A stretch of DNA of 64,000 nt from Eunapius fragilis (taxonomy: Eukaryota; Porifera; Demospongiae; Spongillida; Spongillidae): positions 3,409,387 to 3,473,386 of the forward strand of contig OY811993.1 in NCBI GenBank assembly GCA_963681505.1. Reading direction: 5' to 3'. Positions 47,239 through 59,596 of this stretch are shown piece after piece. The notes below the pieces were generated by a model. The model saw only the letters and a program-made list of their open reading frames with translations. It was not told the DNA's origin and ran no database searches. The position numbers and the translations under genes are program-made. How positions within the stretch are numbered: the stretch's first letter is position 1; every line of letters starts with the position of its first letter.

Positions 47239-47610
47239 CTGAAAAAGATAGAATTAATGGTTTTCTGACAAATCAACTTCAGATGTTCCTGCAGGAGATA
47301 ACTCATGACAAATGATTTTTCCCTGAATGTACATCTATAGTTCATCATATCCACAAAAACTCATTAAACCATGTTACCTGTCACCAAATGCCTGAATGGG
47401 CTTTTTCCAAAGCCTTAATTTCTTTGCTTGTCTTTCATAACTACATATCTCGGATAGAGGATCAATTGGGCTCACTTCAGGAATCGGTGTGGCAATAAGT
47501 CCTTGTATGCATATTATGAAGATGTTATACTCTACACTGATGCACTGAAGAACATAATACCAACCCTGCACTTCTTCACCATTGGTTATGAAAACCCCAT
47601 TCTTTGTAAA
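47067..47610 (-). CDS. Unrecognised coding exons, partial
   Basis: Minus-strand exons 47565-47610 (FTKNGVFITNGEEVQ), 47378-47501 (LIATPIPEVSPIDPLSEICS, YERQAKKLRLWKKPIQAFGD) and the start of a third ending at 47238 (RKMWEEETCK) have GT-AG borders and matching phases. The third runs into the minisatellite and its real end is unclear. They could be upstream exons of the gene at 43483-46372 or a separate gene. No family is recognised. Confidence 0.5.
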
Positions 47611-47639
47611 CTGTATATATGAAGAGATTTTATTTACAA

Positions 47640-48690
47640 GAGTGGAAAATTGAAATAGGCCTATATTTATATTTAGCACACTCACAATATAACAGCGCAC
47701 GCCTGAGTAATGGGCTATATATAGGCCTATTTCAATTTTCCAGTAAAATTTCTGTCACTCTTGTTTCAACCTTCAAAAGGTATCGATGAATTTGAGCACT
47801 CCGAGTGAGAGAAACAAAGGGGGAAAAATGAAGCACAAAAGAGTGGACCCCTACACCTGGTCACTTCGTAGTAACCCCTGGGCGTAGGGCGTGTACAGCA
47901 ATACCTCCTCTCTGTTTGAATGAATCTGCTGAGTGACACCACCAATTCAACAGAAGCCAGATTGGAGACAAGTTTATCGGTAGGTGGTGCTAGAGCTATC
48001 ACGAGGGCTCGTTCAACCTTCGGTATCATTTATGCGAATGCATAAAGCAGTCTCGCACAAGAGGAACCGGCCTTACGTACATGCTGTGAACATGTACCAC
48101 TCTCCGCTCCGCGAGCTTGGTCTTGGGGAGGAGATGGTGAGGGACCCCAAGCCACTGAAACACCATACCTCGACCATAAGGTCTTGCCAACACTCGCTAA
48201 CCCTGCGTAAGAAATTGTGGGTTGAGGCTATTTATACATATCAGGAAGCGCGGCCCAACGCTTGTGGGTTTCTACCTTTAATTTCGTCCTATGCCCATGA
48301 TGTGGGAGGGGCAGTGTAGGCGTACGACTTAGTTGAGTTCTGACATTGCTATGCAGTTTTCCAAATCAAAAGTTAACGTTATGAAGGTTTTGACCTGATT
48401 TCATCCAATGAAAGATACGATACGGAGCGAGGGAGAAGAAAGCATTTTATATCCGAGAAGTGCGTGATGCAATCTTCGTTATTCGCAGTTAAGCTTTTAT
48501 GTTAGAAAGCGCTACATTTTTTCACCTGATACATGTGCAACTTGACGCATGCAAAAATAGTCTTTTCACCTGCTTCGCGACGTTGCATGCATGTGGCCAT
48601 TATATAATTGTACAACATGTAAAAATACGTATACACAATCCCCGAATGTAGACGTAGCCATTTAATATTGACGCATGCATGCACGTAAAG
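47640..48690. other. No supported gene; two candidate open frames
   Basis: A minus-strand frame starting at 48029 (MIPKVERALVIALAPPTDKL) with a possible donor after QTERR, and an overlapping plus-strand frame 47984-48319, are both open. Neither has a recognisable domain. The minus one could be a first exon of the downstream unknown gene, but its phase does not fit exon 47565-47610 directly. Confidence 0.35.
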
Positions 48691-48950
48691 TATATTGGAC
48701 AGTGTACAGCAAAATCACCCTTCTGGATAGTTTTTCAAGTTTTCAATTTTTTTGATTTTCAGTGAACTCCAAAGAGCTTCTATCAAATGGTTCTTACGCA
48801 TCCTAAATTGGACTATCATCATACAGTCATTAGGCACTGAATTTATAATTAGCATTCATTTCAATTCGAGCGTTACTTTTCTCTTTTGCTTGTCCTGGAA
48901 AATTTGAAAAAGTATCACAAGGGTGATTTTGCTGGACACTGTTCCATATA
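48691..48950. mobile_element. MITE family B, complete copy
   Basis: 260 bp, colinear with 32321-32580: ends tatattggacagtgtacagc and the complement of tatatggaacagtgtccagc, with the same interior. Confidence 0.88.
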
Positions 48951-49186
48951 TATAAATATATAATTATGTATAGCTGATGGTTATAATAACAGATCACGTG
49001 ATCTTTAGAACGATAAAGCGCATGGTTAGATCACTGAAATCAACGATAGCCTTAGTTTGGCACGCTTTTATGTAAAACCGATGGCCTTTCCTAGCTTCCC
49101 TGCCATGTAGAATTACAATTATTTCATAACCTGGTGAAAATAATAATATTAATTACTGGCAGATTTGCTTTGATTTCACTGTGTTA

Positions 49187-49220
49187 CCCCCCCCCCCCCC
49201 CCCCTCCCCCCCCCCCCCCC
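49187..49220. repeat. Poly(C) tract with single T
   Basis: Over 30 C interrupted once by T, directly before a retroelement fragment. Confidence 0.95.
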
Positions 49221-49239
49221 TTTCTGTTGCCTCACTTAA

Positions 49240-49520
49240 TCAAGCATGCATCCCATCAGGCTTCGCATCTCTATCAGCAGAAACCCGCAAGCACAAGGCT
49301 AATGATCCCAAATGCAGTGAGCTAGGGTGGGTGTGCGTCCCTCTGGCAGTCGAGACCTATGGGAATTGGAGGAAGGAGGCTAGGGACACATTTTCCCATC
49401 CAGCAACCCGGCTTGCCATTGGGTCTCCAAATTCAGAGAGTAGCCGTGTGTACGAAATATACAGCAGGCTTCATTAATCTAACCTTGACCAGATCTGCTG
49501 TGAGAGCCAATAATGGCCCG
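49240..49520 (+). pseudogene. Non-LTR retrotransposon fragment (C-terminal region)
   Basis: Plus-strand frame with ETRKHKANDPKCSELGWVCV, PLAVETYGNWRKEARDTFSH and RLAIGSPNSESSRVYEIYSR, then NLTLTRSAVRAN in another frame. This matches, from memory, the conserved tail of invertebrate LINE-type reverse transcriptase proteins (KHxAND..C..LGWxCxPLAVE). Short and frameshifted. Confidence 0.65.
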
Positions 49521-50930
49521 GACTCTCGTATCTTAATCTATTTTTATCTCTGGGTGTTTATTCCATGCTAATGTATATAACTATACTAGTTTACAAAAAT
49601 AGATTAGCTATTTAAATAATTATATAACGAGATAATTCTCTACAATTGCAAGCCGAGTTGCGCACTGATGTCCACAGTTTCTGGTCATGTGGAGATGCAA
49701 GGTGTCTGACCAAATTGCCGAAACACAACAAGCTAGATCAGAAACACTACATCCTTCAGAGATGGATACAACATGACTTTTGTAGAGTGTAGACGTTTAT
49801 CATCAGTTACGCCGGAATTGCCAAGACAAGTGAGAAGAGCCTGCTCCTCTGTTTAACGCACGTTCTGCGAGCCGGCCGCATATCCGGTCGAACATCTGCT
49901 AGGCAGTCTCTTTTTGTGTCGCAACTCTTTTGTTAATGCCCATGCGAAACACCCGGGGGGGGAGGCCCGTGCGAAACACCCGAGGGATAGGTTCACCCGC
50001 ATTTTTCATTACTTCATCGAAGAATACGTACAATGGAATTTCACACCTTGCAGTTCCCATGAAGCATCACTATGTGGACAGTGCTAAACTATTGGCTATA
50101 GTGGAGACCCATTGATGTGCTTACATGCTCTCTGCTCTACAGATGTTCAGCTGTTTGCTTATTGACATGTACATATGATAGAAATCGGATATACAGTATC
50201 CCCACCGAACCAGATGTTCCTTTCCCTTAACCTTCGGAGTTAACTACTAACGATTCGCCATCATCATTTAGGCTCACATTCAGTGGTGGAACATAAGTTT
50301 CAGAAAGAGTAGGTACTGAGAAAGATTGCATCCATTCCCACACCTAATTTTTGTAAGGTTAAAAAGCACCTATAATTGTCATGCATTTACTACTGCATAT
50401 ATGACAGGTACAGGTTGTATCTACATTACATGCATAGGGATCGTTAAGTCCGGTCTGAGGGCCCCAATTGTTAGGATGGAGTTAAGATTTGGCCTGTTTG
50501 TTTATGGCTATAGTGTCAACATCTCACCCGCCAATCATTTCTGACATCCAATCCCATGCACCTGGGCTTTAATTTTTAAAAATGTATCTGCCTGAAGCTT
50601 TCTATACATGACTGGCTTAAGAGAACATCGACATTAGACACTTCAATTGGGGCATTGCATGCATATATACATGTATTCAATATATTATAGTTATTTAATG
50701 TGATAAAATATATATTATGTTGCACCAAGTAAAACATAACACAATGTCTTATGGGATTGCCCCCATGATGACAAACCTTCCATCCTAAGTTGGTGCAAAC
50801 TTGTGATTGACAAATCTGTAAATGTTCACAACACCACACCATCATCCTCATGTGGGAAGTTGTTTTAATGCATGTTCCCGTTACATGCATGTAGGTGTAT
50901 TTTTATATGCCTGTCTATTATCCATGCACA
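49521..50930. other. No gene seen
   Basis: AT-rich. Contains two closely spaced copies of tgcgaaacacccg (about 49943 and 49970) and short frames only. Confidence 0.5.
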
Positions 50931-50934
50931 AAGA

Positions 50935-51110
50935 AGAGTCAATGCAGACATATTCACGATTGGCATCTCGCCTGGCTACTGATTCCTCACAACCCAAGTC
51001 AAAGGTTATTGCTGACTGACCTCCATGGATGCAAGAATCCAACCCTGCATGATGAGGGCCATTGCCATTCTAGAGAGCTTTCCAGCCAATAAGGCTGTTC
51101 ACTTAAGTAC
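50935..51110 (+). pseudogene. Second fragment of the same LINE-type tail
   Basis: YSRLASRLATDSSQPKSKVI followed by ADLHG corresponds to the SRLAxRLATxxxxPKSxV part of the family at 49240. It may be the continuation of that copy split by about 1.4 kb of insertion, or an independent fragment. Confidence 0.55.
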
Positions 51111-51224
51111 ATATAATGCTAGTAGTAGTTTAATATAGTGTTTCTTTATAATCTCTAATATGTTATTATAATCATTCTGATGAATTATAAGCTGAGACTA
51201 CAATGTGACTAGTTTTAGCAAACG

Positions 51225-51445
51225 CACACACATGCGCACACACTCTCACACACACTCTCAAACACACTCACACACACACACTCTCACTCACACACACACT
51301 CTCTCTCACACACATACACACACTTAATTGCATCCTATTCAAGTCCCTAACTTTCTTTAGTGCTTCAATAGACTGCAATGTGCTCAAAACATGTAGGACA
51401 CTCAGTGACGCCTCCCCCCCCTCCCACACACACACACACATGCAT
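51225..51445. repeat. CA/CT-rich low-complexity stretch
   Basis: Mixed cacaca and ctctca runs with a non-repetitive middle (51325-51410). Confidence 0.85.
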
Positions 51446-51594
51446 CCTTTCGTTCGTCTAGTTATATATTTATAGTAGCGCAATATAGCATTTTACATTA
51501 CATTATGAACGTATAGCTATCTACCCCTACCAGTGACCCATGCCCATTTCTCACTTTTAATAATTGGTGCACCCCCTTTTACAAATCCTGGATC

Positions 51595-51865
51595 TGCCCC
51601 TGGGTCACACGCACAACTCAGTAATTTTTGAATAAAGTATAATTCAGTTATTTTAATAAATAATTGGTTTCTGCAGATATTATTAAAAACCTTTGGTGAT
51701 GTGCTACATTGTAATATTTATTCTCCGGCATCTGAGTAAAACCTTGATATAGAAATGTCTTTTTGATCCAGTCGCTGACGTTACTTTGAGAAAAGGAACT
51801 AGGAAGTTCAACCTGTTGTCTATCAACAAACGGCCATATTGTTGAAACCACGTAGGAAATCTGCA
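51595..51865 (-). pseudogene. Truncated copy of the tandem unit, type B last exon
   Basis: The minus strand encodes SYVVSTIWPFVDRQQVELPS then SFSQSNVSDWIKKTFL, matching exon 3 of the type B genes but lacking its start and exons 1-2. The 3' flank (aataaataattggtttctgc, aaaacctttggtgatgtgct) matches the flank of the copies at 59597 and 62857. Confidence 0.85.
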
Positions 51866-51899
51866 AACGATACAGATGGGGAAATAATCGTGGCTACAT

Positions 51900-52745
51900 G
51901 TATACAAGTCAACAGAAAATTCTCCATGTGCTGTTCGATAGCTTCAAACGCTTTGGCTTAAAACGTACTCGAACGAAACGGTAAAACACCACTACCATTC
52001 TCATTCCCGCTTGATGTAGCGACACCTCGTGTTAAAATACTCAATCGGTTATCATGATTAGTTCCACTATTGTGTCGCGTGAGCAATGCACGAAATGACT
52101 TGGTATCTGGGAGCTCAACTAAATTTGCGCATGGTATGTAGGATATAGTTTTGATAGTGCTTCGGCAACAACAAAAAACATGTCAGGACCTGTTATTATA
52201 CACTAGTCTGGCACGCAGAATTTTTAATTTGCGCACTTGCGCTGCATCAATCCACATAAGCGTGGCGTACCGTAGTTGTAACGTGAAGACTCGTTTTTAT
52301 CTTTGCAGAAACGGAGGTTTAGCACAATGTATCGTACTATTTTAATGTTCTCGAGAGCAGAAGTCTCATGAGCAGACGACACATCAATAAGATGACGCAA
52401 GGTATTACATAATGACATACGCTTATGAATATAATTAATTATCTCGGTTGTAATTAATTAATTTGTCTTGAATTTAGTTAATGGATGCTTAATATTCTTT
52501 TCATGATACACGTACACTATAATCAGACCGATTTTTAGCGAATTCTGAACGTGTTTGGAATTCAATTTGAAAACATTAATTTTAGTTAATTCATTTGAAT
52601 TAATAATTTCTTGTCTTGAAACACGATAAATTATTTTAAAAGGTGACGAATTTATTGGTGAAATCAGAATTCTCAAATCTCTATCACAACTTTACATATT
52701 CACTCATGTCCTCCATTTCTGGCCATGCTTCTGAGTAAAACCTTG
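51900..52745. other. No gene seen
   Basis: AT-rich sequence between the truncated copy and the next type B gene, unlike the matching part of units 1 and 2. Confidence 0.5.
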
Positions 52746-53325
52746 TTATAGAAATGTCTCATTGATCCAGTCGCTGACGTTACTTTGAGAAAAGGAACTA
52801 GGAAGTTCAACCTGTTGCCTAGCAACAAACGGCCATGTTGTTGAAACCACGTAGGAAATATGCAGGATTCTGATTTCTTCAAGGACGCATATCACGTCAA
52901 CCATTTGCCCACACGTGTACTCGGAACTGATGCCCTGTAACAAAGACAAGATAAACACCACTGAATTGCGCAAAATCTTAAATCATTCCCTTCCACTTAC
53001 GGACATGCCCAACACATAAGAGCACGTGACATTTCTTATTCGGTCAAGACTGTCCGTCTCGTTACACTGATTACTTCGCACTTGTCTAAGGACTGTGCAC
53101 ATCGCTTGGAATTTTATAGCATCGCTCAGCGTATACTGCAAAAGATGCACAAGTACGGGCATATCAGTTATCCATGATGGTGTATGTTTGAACACTTACA
53201 GTACTGGCGAAATCATTTAAGGAAAGAAAATGATTCCTGATATCCACGAGATTATCACTGGTGGAGGCGGCAATGATGAGGAGCGAGAGAAGACAGAACG
53301 TGACCGATCGGGCTTCCATTTTCAT
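52746..53325 (-). CDS. Small secreted protein, type B, copy 1
   Basis: Three phase-0 exons: 53200-53325, 53001-53135, 52746-52934, giving 149 residues. Exon 1 gives a signal-peptide-like start (MKMEARSVTFCLLSLLIIAA) then STSDNLVDIRNHFLSL. Exon 2 encodes YTLSDAIKFQAMCTVLRQVR, SNQCNETDSLDRIRNVTCSY, then VLGMS. Exon 3 encodes GISSEYTCGQMVDVICVLEE and ends NVSDWINETFL. Exon 2 is almost the same as in type A genes; exons 1 and 3 are only distantly alike, and the final 40 residues differ completely. The 5' flank has TATA-like and gcatgcactccggacgttct sequences shared with the other type B copies. A Ginger1 element starts 300 bp upstream. Confidence 0.85.
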
Positions 53326-53624
53326 TTTCTTTTCGGCTAATCGCTGTATTTTTTTCTCCCTCAGTTTTGTCTTTCCAGCGCACGATGTGTTTGTCGAATA
53401 GGAGGCTGATTTTATACCGCGCACACTGCATGCACTCCGGACGTTCTAGCATTGCAATTAGTTGTACGCACGTCCGTTTGTACAACCACAAGACTCTCTA
53501 GCTTGCACTAATTAGTTAGGACTTGGCTGAGCGGCCGGAAAGAAATCTAATTGCTTATCATGAACAGGAGTTGCACATATGCACTGTTTTAATTTGTATA
53601 TACACAACATACATTGCATGCCGG

Positions 53625-56600
53625 TGTCACAGGAAAAATGGAATCCCTGAAAAATTTGCACCCCCGTACCATTTTTCGTAGGAATTTTGACACCCCCACT
53701 CCAATTTTTCTAGGAAACTCAGCACCCCTTTAGGAAAATAGGCATCCCTTAGCATAGCCATTTTTCCTAGGAATTTTGGCACCCCCACACCAATTTTCCT
53801 AGGAACTCAGCATCCCTAAGGAAAATAGGCATCCCTTAGCATAGCCATTTCTCCTAGAAATTTTGGAACCCCCTCACATTCCTAAATATAATAATGAAAA
53901 TCTAGAATACTATTCACTGGCCTTCTGACATGTAAGAAAGCGGAGGACAATTTCAAGGCTTTTAATGGTATTATGTAATGTATGCCACGAAATGTTTGAA
54001 TCAATAAACTGATGTATTAAGAATGAGCAGCTGCATTGAATGAGATAGTGACACACAACACATATGGATGTTACATCTTTTTAACTGTTTCAAAATGTTT
54101 GTTGAAGTTAGTTATATATATGCCTTCATCTTGATGCATAGTTTCCTGTGGTGAATGCTTGAGCCATTTGAATGTTTCTCCACATTTGGCATATATATAT
54201 AAATTGTTTTATTTTAAGCAATGATGCTGCTGCAATCACCTCCAATTCTGTAGCCCATGTGCCCAGAGTCTGCATCCTTGATCACTTCATATAGCTTTCC
54301 ATAGAGCCATCAGGGGATCCAAGGGAGGATAACACTGGATCTGTTGATTTGTGGATCATGTATGTTGTGATCAGCAGACGCAGTTCTTCATGAAACTCAT
54401 GTGATCCTGTTACAGCTAGAGAAACAGACCGAAAGAAACAATTTCCATCTGCAGCAATCCTAGCTGTTGCTAATGGGCAGTGTGACACAGCAATCATTGA
54501 TGGCTGTGTCAAATAGGGTGATTCACACAGATGAATGTCAACCCTAGAAGAGCACACCTCTCCTTTTGCCACTCACTGCAAACTGGCTGGTAGTTGATGT
54601 GATCATTATGCTCTTCCTTGATAATCTCTAAAACCTGAGATAATATGCTGCTGCTGCTGCTACACTGTTCTTCATATTCTAGTAACCCATCAATGGTAAA
54701 ATCCTTATCAATAAAATAACTTCTTTTATTTCTGACCCACTCACACACTTCATCTAGATCATAAGGACTCATCAGAAAATAAATGTTCCCAAGTACATGA
54801 ACAGGCTTCAACTGGGCTTTGGTGGATCTGTTCCACACTTTAACAGCTCAATTTCTTTAACCAAGCAATGTGTAGTTCCTATGTATGATAGAACTTTCCC
54901 TTTGAATTCAGCAAACTCAGCATGCAGGTTTTCATTGACAACAACAAAATTTCCACCCAGGACTTCTTGCAATGGAAAATTACCATAAAACTCACGGAAG
55001 TCTATCCATAGAAAGACATCTATGTCTTTACTCAATGCATATTCCTCTTGCTGCAGATCCAGTTCTGCGTTCTGTAGAAAATAAATAACAATAAAAGAGT
55101 GCATCACAACATTACAATAATCAGCTAGAATTTACATCAAACTCTTCATCATCTTCTTTGGCTTCATAATATGATGCACATGCTCCTGACCTCCATAGAC
55201 GTAAAATGTTTGGAGAATACAACTGCTCCTCGAGTACAGATAAAGGTTCAATTATTTCACGCTGCTCTGGACTGTGACTTTGCTGTTCTTCATTCTGACA
55301 TCCTTGCTCCTTGTCGTTATCATTTTCGTCATGGTGAAAATTGTCACCCATACCTTTTCCATTAGCTGCCTCTTGTTCATCTGCACTATTGTCTAATTCT
55401 TTAACTTCATCCACAACGTTGTTGTCAACTACTGGATCAAGAAAACGCTTAAGGCGAGCACAGTGGATGGTTTGCTTTAATGGTTTTCCCTCCAATGTTT
55501 TCAGACAATATCTACCCTTGTCCAGGTCTTTTTGAATGATGTAAACACCAAGCCATGGTTTCTCTAGTTTGCCTCCCATTCTGTGCCTATTCCTTGCATT
55601 GGACTTCCACATCTTGTCCCCCACCTTAAATATAGAATTTGTGTTGTGTTTTTTATCATAGTGTAGCTTCTGTCTGGTTTGTGCACAGAGAATATTCTGT
55701 GTAGCTTTGGCACGATATTGTTCCTGAAGATTGATAAGAGCATCAATATGTTTCAGATGCTCAGGTTCTGTAAGAATTTGTGGCAATGAGCTACCACCAA
55801 CAACACTTTCCACCTGCACATGAACTGGGAGCTTAGCCTCCCGAAAATGCATTAGAAAAAAAGGGGTATAGCCAGTAGAAGCATGAATGGATGTCCTGTA
55901 AATAATCATATTTAATATTATTATGCAAATACAGAATGCTTCATACCTGTAGCTAAACATGATTTTCTCAATACGATCATCCCAGTCATTTTGTTTTTCA
56001 TTTCCAACTTGAATCAGGGAACCTTTTAGTGTTTGGTTAAACCTCTCTGTCAATCCATTTGTCTGCGGATGATATGCACTAGCAACTCTGTGCTCAGTGC
56101 CTGTTAACTTCAGAAGATGATTATCAACCTTACAATTGAAATAAATACAGCATAAAGCCTACAAATGCATAATAATGCATGCATAACTTGACAAGCCAAA
56201 CAACCCCTGATGGAGTGGATAACCCTCCCCCTCGCATGTAATCCCTTTGACCCATGCAACCAGACAACCCTCCCCCTCCCACCCCCTCAAGACCCCTCAT
56301 CTCATGGAATCCCTCTTACCCATGCGACCAGACAACCCTCCCCCTCTCACCATGTAAGGATGATGACAACGCGTTACATTTGTTTGAAGTGTTACATTTA
56401 TTTGATAAGGCATACCTGATTACAAAACTCAGTCCCTTGATCAGATATTGCTACATCAGGGCACCCATGACGAAGAATGAGGTCATTAAGAAACTCAGCA
56501 ACATTAATGGCTTCTTTTGTTGGAGATGCACGTGCTTCTGGCCACTTCGAAAAATAATCTGTCACAACTATCACATACTTGTTACCATTTGTGGTTGTTG

Positions 56601-57325
56601 GCAGAGGCCCAATGAGGTCTATTCCTATCTGCTTCCAGCTACTGTTGGGAACTGGTACAGGGTGCAGCTCTTCAGCTGGATGATCAAACTTTCTTTTCGT
56701 CTTCTGACATTGATCACAATGCTGCACCTGGCATACAAAAAAATAATTCTTAAACAGAAAAAACACGAGATGCTGACAGTAGTAGAAATGACAAGATAAA
56801 TAACTTACCCAAATTCTCACATCCTTTGATAATCCTGGCCAGAAATACTTTTGCGCAATCTTTGCAAGCGTTCTGTCGCGACCTTCATGGTTTCCCGCTA
56901 GTCCGATATGGCAACCATTAATTATCTGCTTCCTTGTCTTTGCGTCTTTTATATAAAGAGAAAGCGCATCCCCATTCTTTGAATCTGAACAGATTACTCT
57001 ATGCAGCTGCCCATCTTGCACTCGATACTGCTTTGCTCTTTTGCGAATGGAACACTTATCTTGCTTAGTTGCATCCTGAGGGTAGCTTCCACGTGCGATG
57101 CAGTTTAGAGTTACATCGTATGCATCCTTTTCGTCATCTGCCCTCTTTTCCATCGTCTCGCTACAATCACACTAATAATCAACTTTTGTCGCCTCAAACA
57201 CGAGGGTACCGAAAATCCTAAAGGATGCCAAAAATCCCGTAGGAAATTTGGAATGGGGGTGCCAAGAATCCTAAGATATTTGGAACGGGGGGCCAATTAT
57301 TGGGGGTGCCGATTATCCCATGACA
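53625..57325 (-). mobile_element. Ginger1-type DNA transposon, 3.7 kb
   Basis: The ends are TGTCACAGGA at 53625 and the complement of TGTCATGGGA at 57325, followed by imperfect subterminal motifs (tttggcacccccac on both sides). The flanks are CCGG (53621-53624) and CCTG (57326-57329), close to the CCGG target duplication known for Ginger1. It carries a Gypsy-integrase-like transposase with introns and an OTU-like tail, the domain combination described for Ginger1. No reverse transcriptase or LTR is present. An equivalent unoccupied site (gcatgccgctcaaacgcg) exists at about 60503 and 63763. Confidence 0.88.
54118..57153 (-). pseudogene. Ginger1 transposase: integrase intact, OTU tail broken
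   Basis: Exons 56809-57153, 56416-56727, 55947-56128, 55136-55895, then 55071 downwards. The first four are phase-consistent (533 residues). They hold an HHCC zinc-binding region (CHIGLAGNHEGRDRT ... HCDQC), catalytic core Asp152 (IGIDLIGP), Asp211 (ISDQGTEF) and Glu247 (YHPQTNGLTERF) with the D-x35-E spacing, a GPY/F-like WLGVYII, and an acidic linker. The last exon encodes an unrecognised region and then an OTU cysteine protease motif (ADGNCFFRSVSLAVTG). It has frame changes near 54835 and 54515 and a TGA at about 54282, after which GTWATELE continues the domain. The integrase part could still be made; the complete protein could not. Confidence 0.85.
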
Positions 57326-57354
57326 CCTGTCAAGCGCGTGTACACTTTATTAAA

Positions 57355-57640
57355 TATTCTCTATACAAGAAAATTAGTGGTATATATATATATATAGGAT
57401 AGGAAGGCAACTGGTAGGGTAAAATGCAGGGAAACAAGGCTTCTGACAGAAAAGGAAGTAGACCTTTTTTAGCACATTGTCACGATCTTATGCGAATAAA
57501 TATCTGATAACATGCTATCATAGGTCTATATGTCATTTTTCCTTTTCAGTCATAAGCTTTGATTCCTAATTATAAGTTGCTTTCTACGCCATACACCATT
57601 GCCTTCATATCCTACTTTCTCGTAGAGAATGTTTTTATTT
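57355..57640. mobile_element. MITE family A-related element in unit 1
   Basis: The left part attctctatacaagaaaatt and the right part ctttctcgtagagaatgttt are inverted relatives of the 18073-18339 ends. Also seen in unit 2 (60538-60770, right end deleted) and at the window end (63798 on). Confidence 0.7.
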
Positions 57641-58971
57641 CGCTTTTATTTCGTATGCTTTATGCTTCTGTATTTATCTTCACTGATTTGCATGCATGCA
57701 GTATATAAAAACCGCATGCAGTTTGCGCTAACGTTCTCAGCCTACACTGCTGATCAGAAAGCTGTAATGCCCCTGTTGACACTAGCGGACTTCATTGTTT
57801 CTCCAAAAGCGCAAACGCAAATTAAAAGTATCGGACGTTTCGCTAGAAACTTCCACACAGGATTTGACCCCGACTATGAGCTCATTAAAAACTGTCATAG
57901 TCCTATATTTAGCCCGTTTGTAGCATATACTATGTTCGTGTGCTAAATATAAGACTACGACATTTTCCCTTACTATTACAGACCCTTGTTTCCTTGCCTT
58001 TTCCTTGCTTTTTACACCACCGTTGCCTTCAAATCCTATATCCCACCAACTTTCTTATGGAGAAGGTTTTTAATTTACTTGTTTGCATACGGGAGTAAAC
58101 CTGAAAATGTAATAGCTACATAGCTGTCTCCTCAGTGCCAAAGAAGCTAGCCTGACTGTACGCATGCACGTACATCGGCCGACTACATGCAGTGATATAT
58201 ATTACATGATGAATTGTTATTTTTTATGATCCGGGGGTAAGAGAAAAAAGCCATCAGCGGCCCGCAGGGGATAATTGAAATCTAGAACCGGTATAGGGGG
58301 GCACCATGATGGCTTTTCTTGGTATCACAGATCAGGGGAGGGAGGGGGGGGGGAGGGGGGGGGGCACCATGCATGGCTTTTCTTGGTATCACAGATCAGG
58401 GGAGGGAGGGGGGGGAGGGGCACCATGCATGGCTTTTCTTGGTATTACAGGTGCAAACCTTTACCAGGATAAATTACAATGGGGTATGCCGAGAATTTCA
58501 TTTCAGTGTCACAGCAGTAACACATCAAAAGATATGTCTCCCAGGAGGCTGTAAGAGATATACGTCATTACAAGGTGCGGACAAGACTCATCCCTTCTAT
58601 ACAGGAAACTCTAGAGCAATGATTATTTCCTCTCTGTTATGAAATTTAATAATCATTGTAATGACTTCATTATGCCGCACCAAACGTACATTCCGACGGT
58701 TCCAATCATAAATAGTGGCATAACATAAATGACATTAACATAGATAAAATTAATGAAGAACATCTACTGAAATAAGGGTTCATCTACAGTTAGTACATTG
58801 CAATCACAGGGTTTCGACTACATGAGTAGCATAAGAGAACACCTAAAAAACAGGCAGAAAGCTGTTGGCAAAGTATCGAATAACTCTTTATGGACCATTG
58901 GCCTTACCACTATCCTAGCAAGCGAGGCCTTCAGTCCTTACCCATGTCTGTCTTGTAAGTATGATATATTA

Positions 58972-59203
58972 TATATGGGACAGTGTCCAGCAGTCACCTT
59001 TGTGATACTTTCTCAAATTTTCCAGGGCAAGCAAAAGAAAAGTAACGCTTGCATCTAATTATAAAATCAGTGTCTTATAGCTTTATGATCGATAGCCAAA
59101 TTTTGGATGCGTAAGGATCTTATGATAGAAGCTATTTGGAGTTCACGGAAAATTAAAAAATTTGAAAACTTGAAAAACTACTCAGAGGGTGATTTTGCTC
59201 TAT
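58972..59203. mobile_element. MITE family B, diverged copy in unit 1
   Basis: Left end tatatgggacagtgtccagc, right side gggtgattttgctc without the outer terminus. An internal deletion is likely. The same copy is present in unit 2 at 61720-61950, so it predates the unit duplication. Confidence 0.8.
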
Positions 59204-59596
59204 GATTATAATATCTCCTACGTGGGAGTTCACCCATGCCGATGCACATTATACATTTCAAGTATGCTTTACCCCTGACCTATGAGTGCCATGTAAGGTA
59301 TACCCTGTGCTCGTGTGCCTACATTATGCCTGACATCTACTCTTACCCCTATAGGAGTTCCCAGCCTCCTATGTCTGCCATAAATGGGTACTCTCACCAC
59401 GTCTGACATGTAAGTGTGCCCTAAATATCCTGGATCCGCCCCTGGGTCCAACGCAGTTCACACGCAAAAAATTTCTATACAATATAATTCAGTTATTTTA
59501 ATAAATAATTGGTTTCTACAGAAATCAGTGAAGTATAAAAAACCTTTGGTGATGTGCTACATAGTAATTATATTTATTCTTCTGAGGAAAACATTG

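Noticed and set aside
47984..48319. 111-codon plus-strand frame
   Set aside because: No recognisable domain and an overlapping minus frame of equal quality; left as unresolved sequence.
54118..57153. Integrase gene as a Ty3/Gypsy retrotransposon or a domesticated host gene
   Set aside because: TGTCA inverted ends, a CCGG-like flank, the OTU tail and the absence of RT, gag and LTR fit Ginger1 better. Frame damage argues against domestication.
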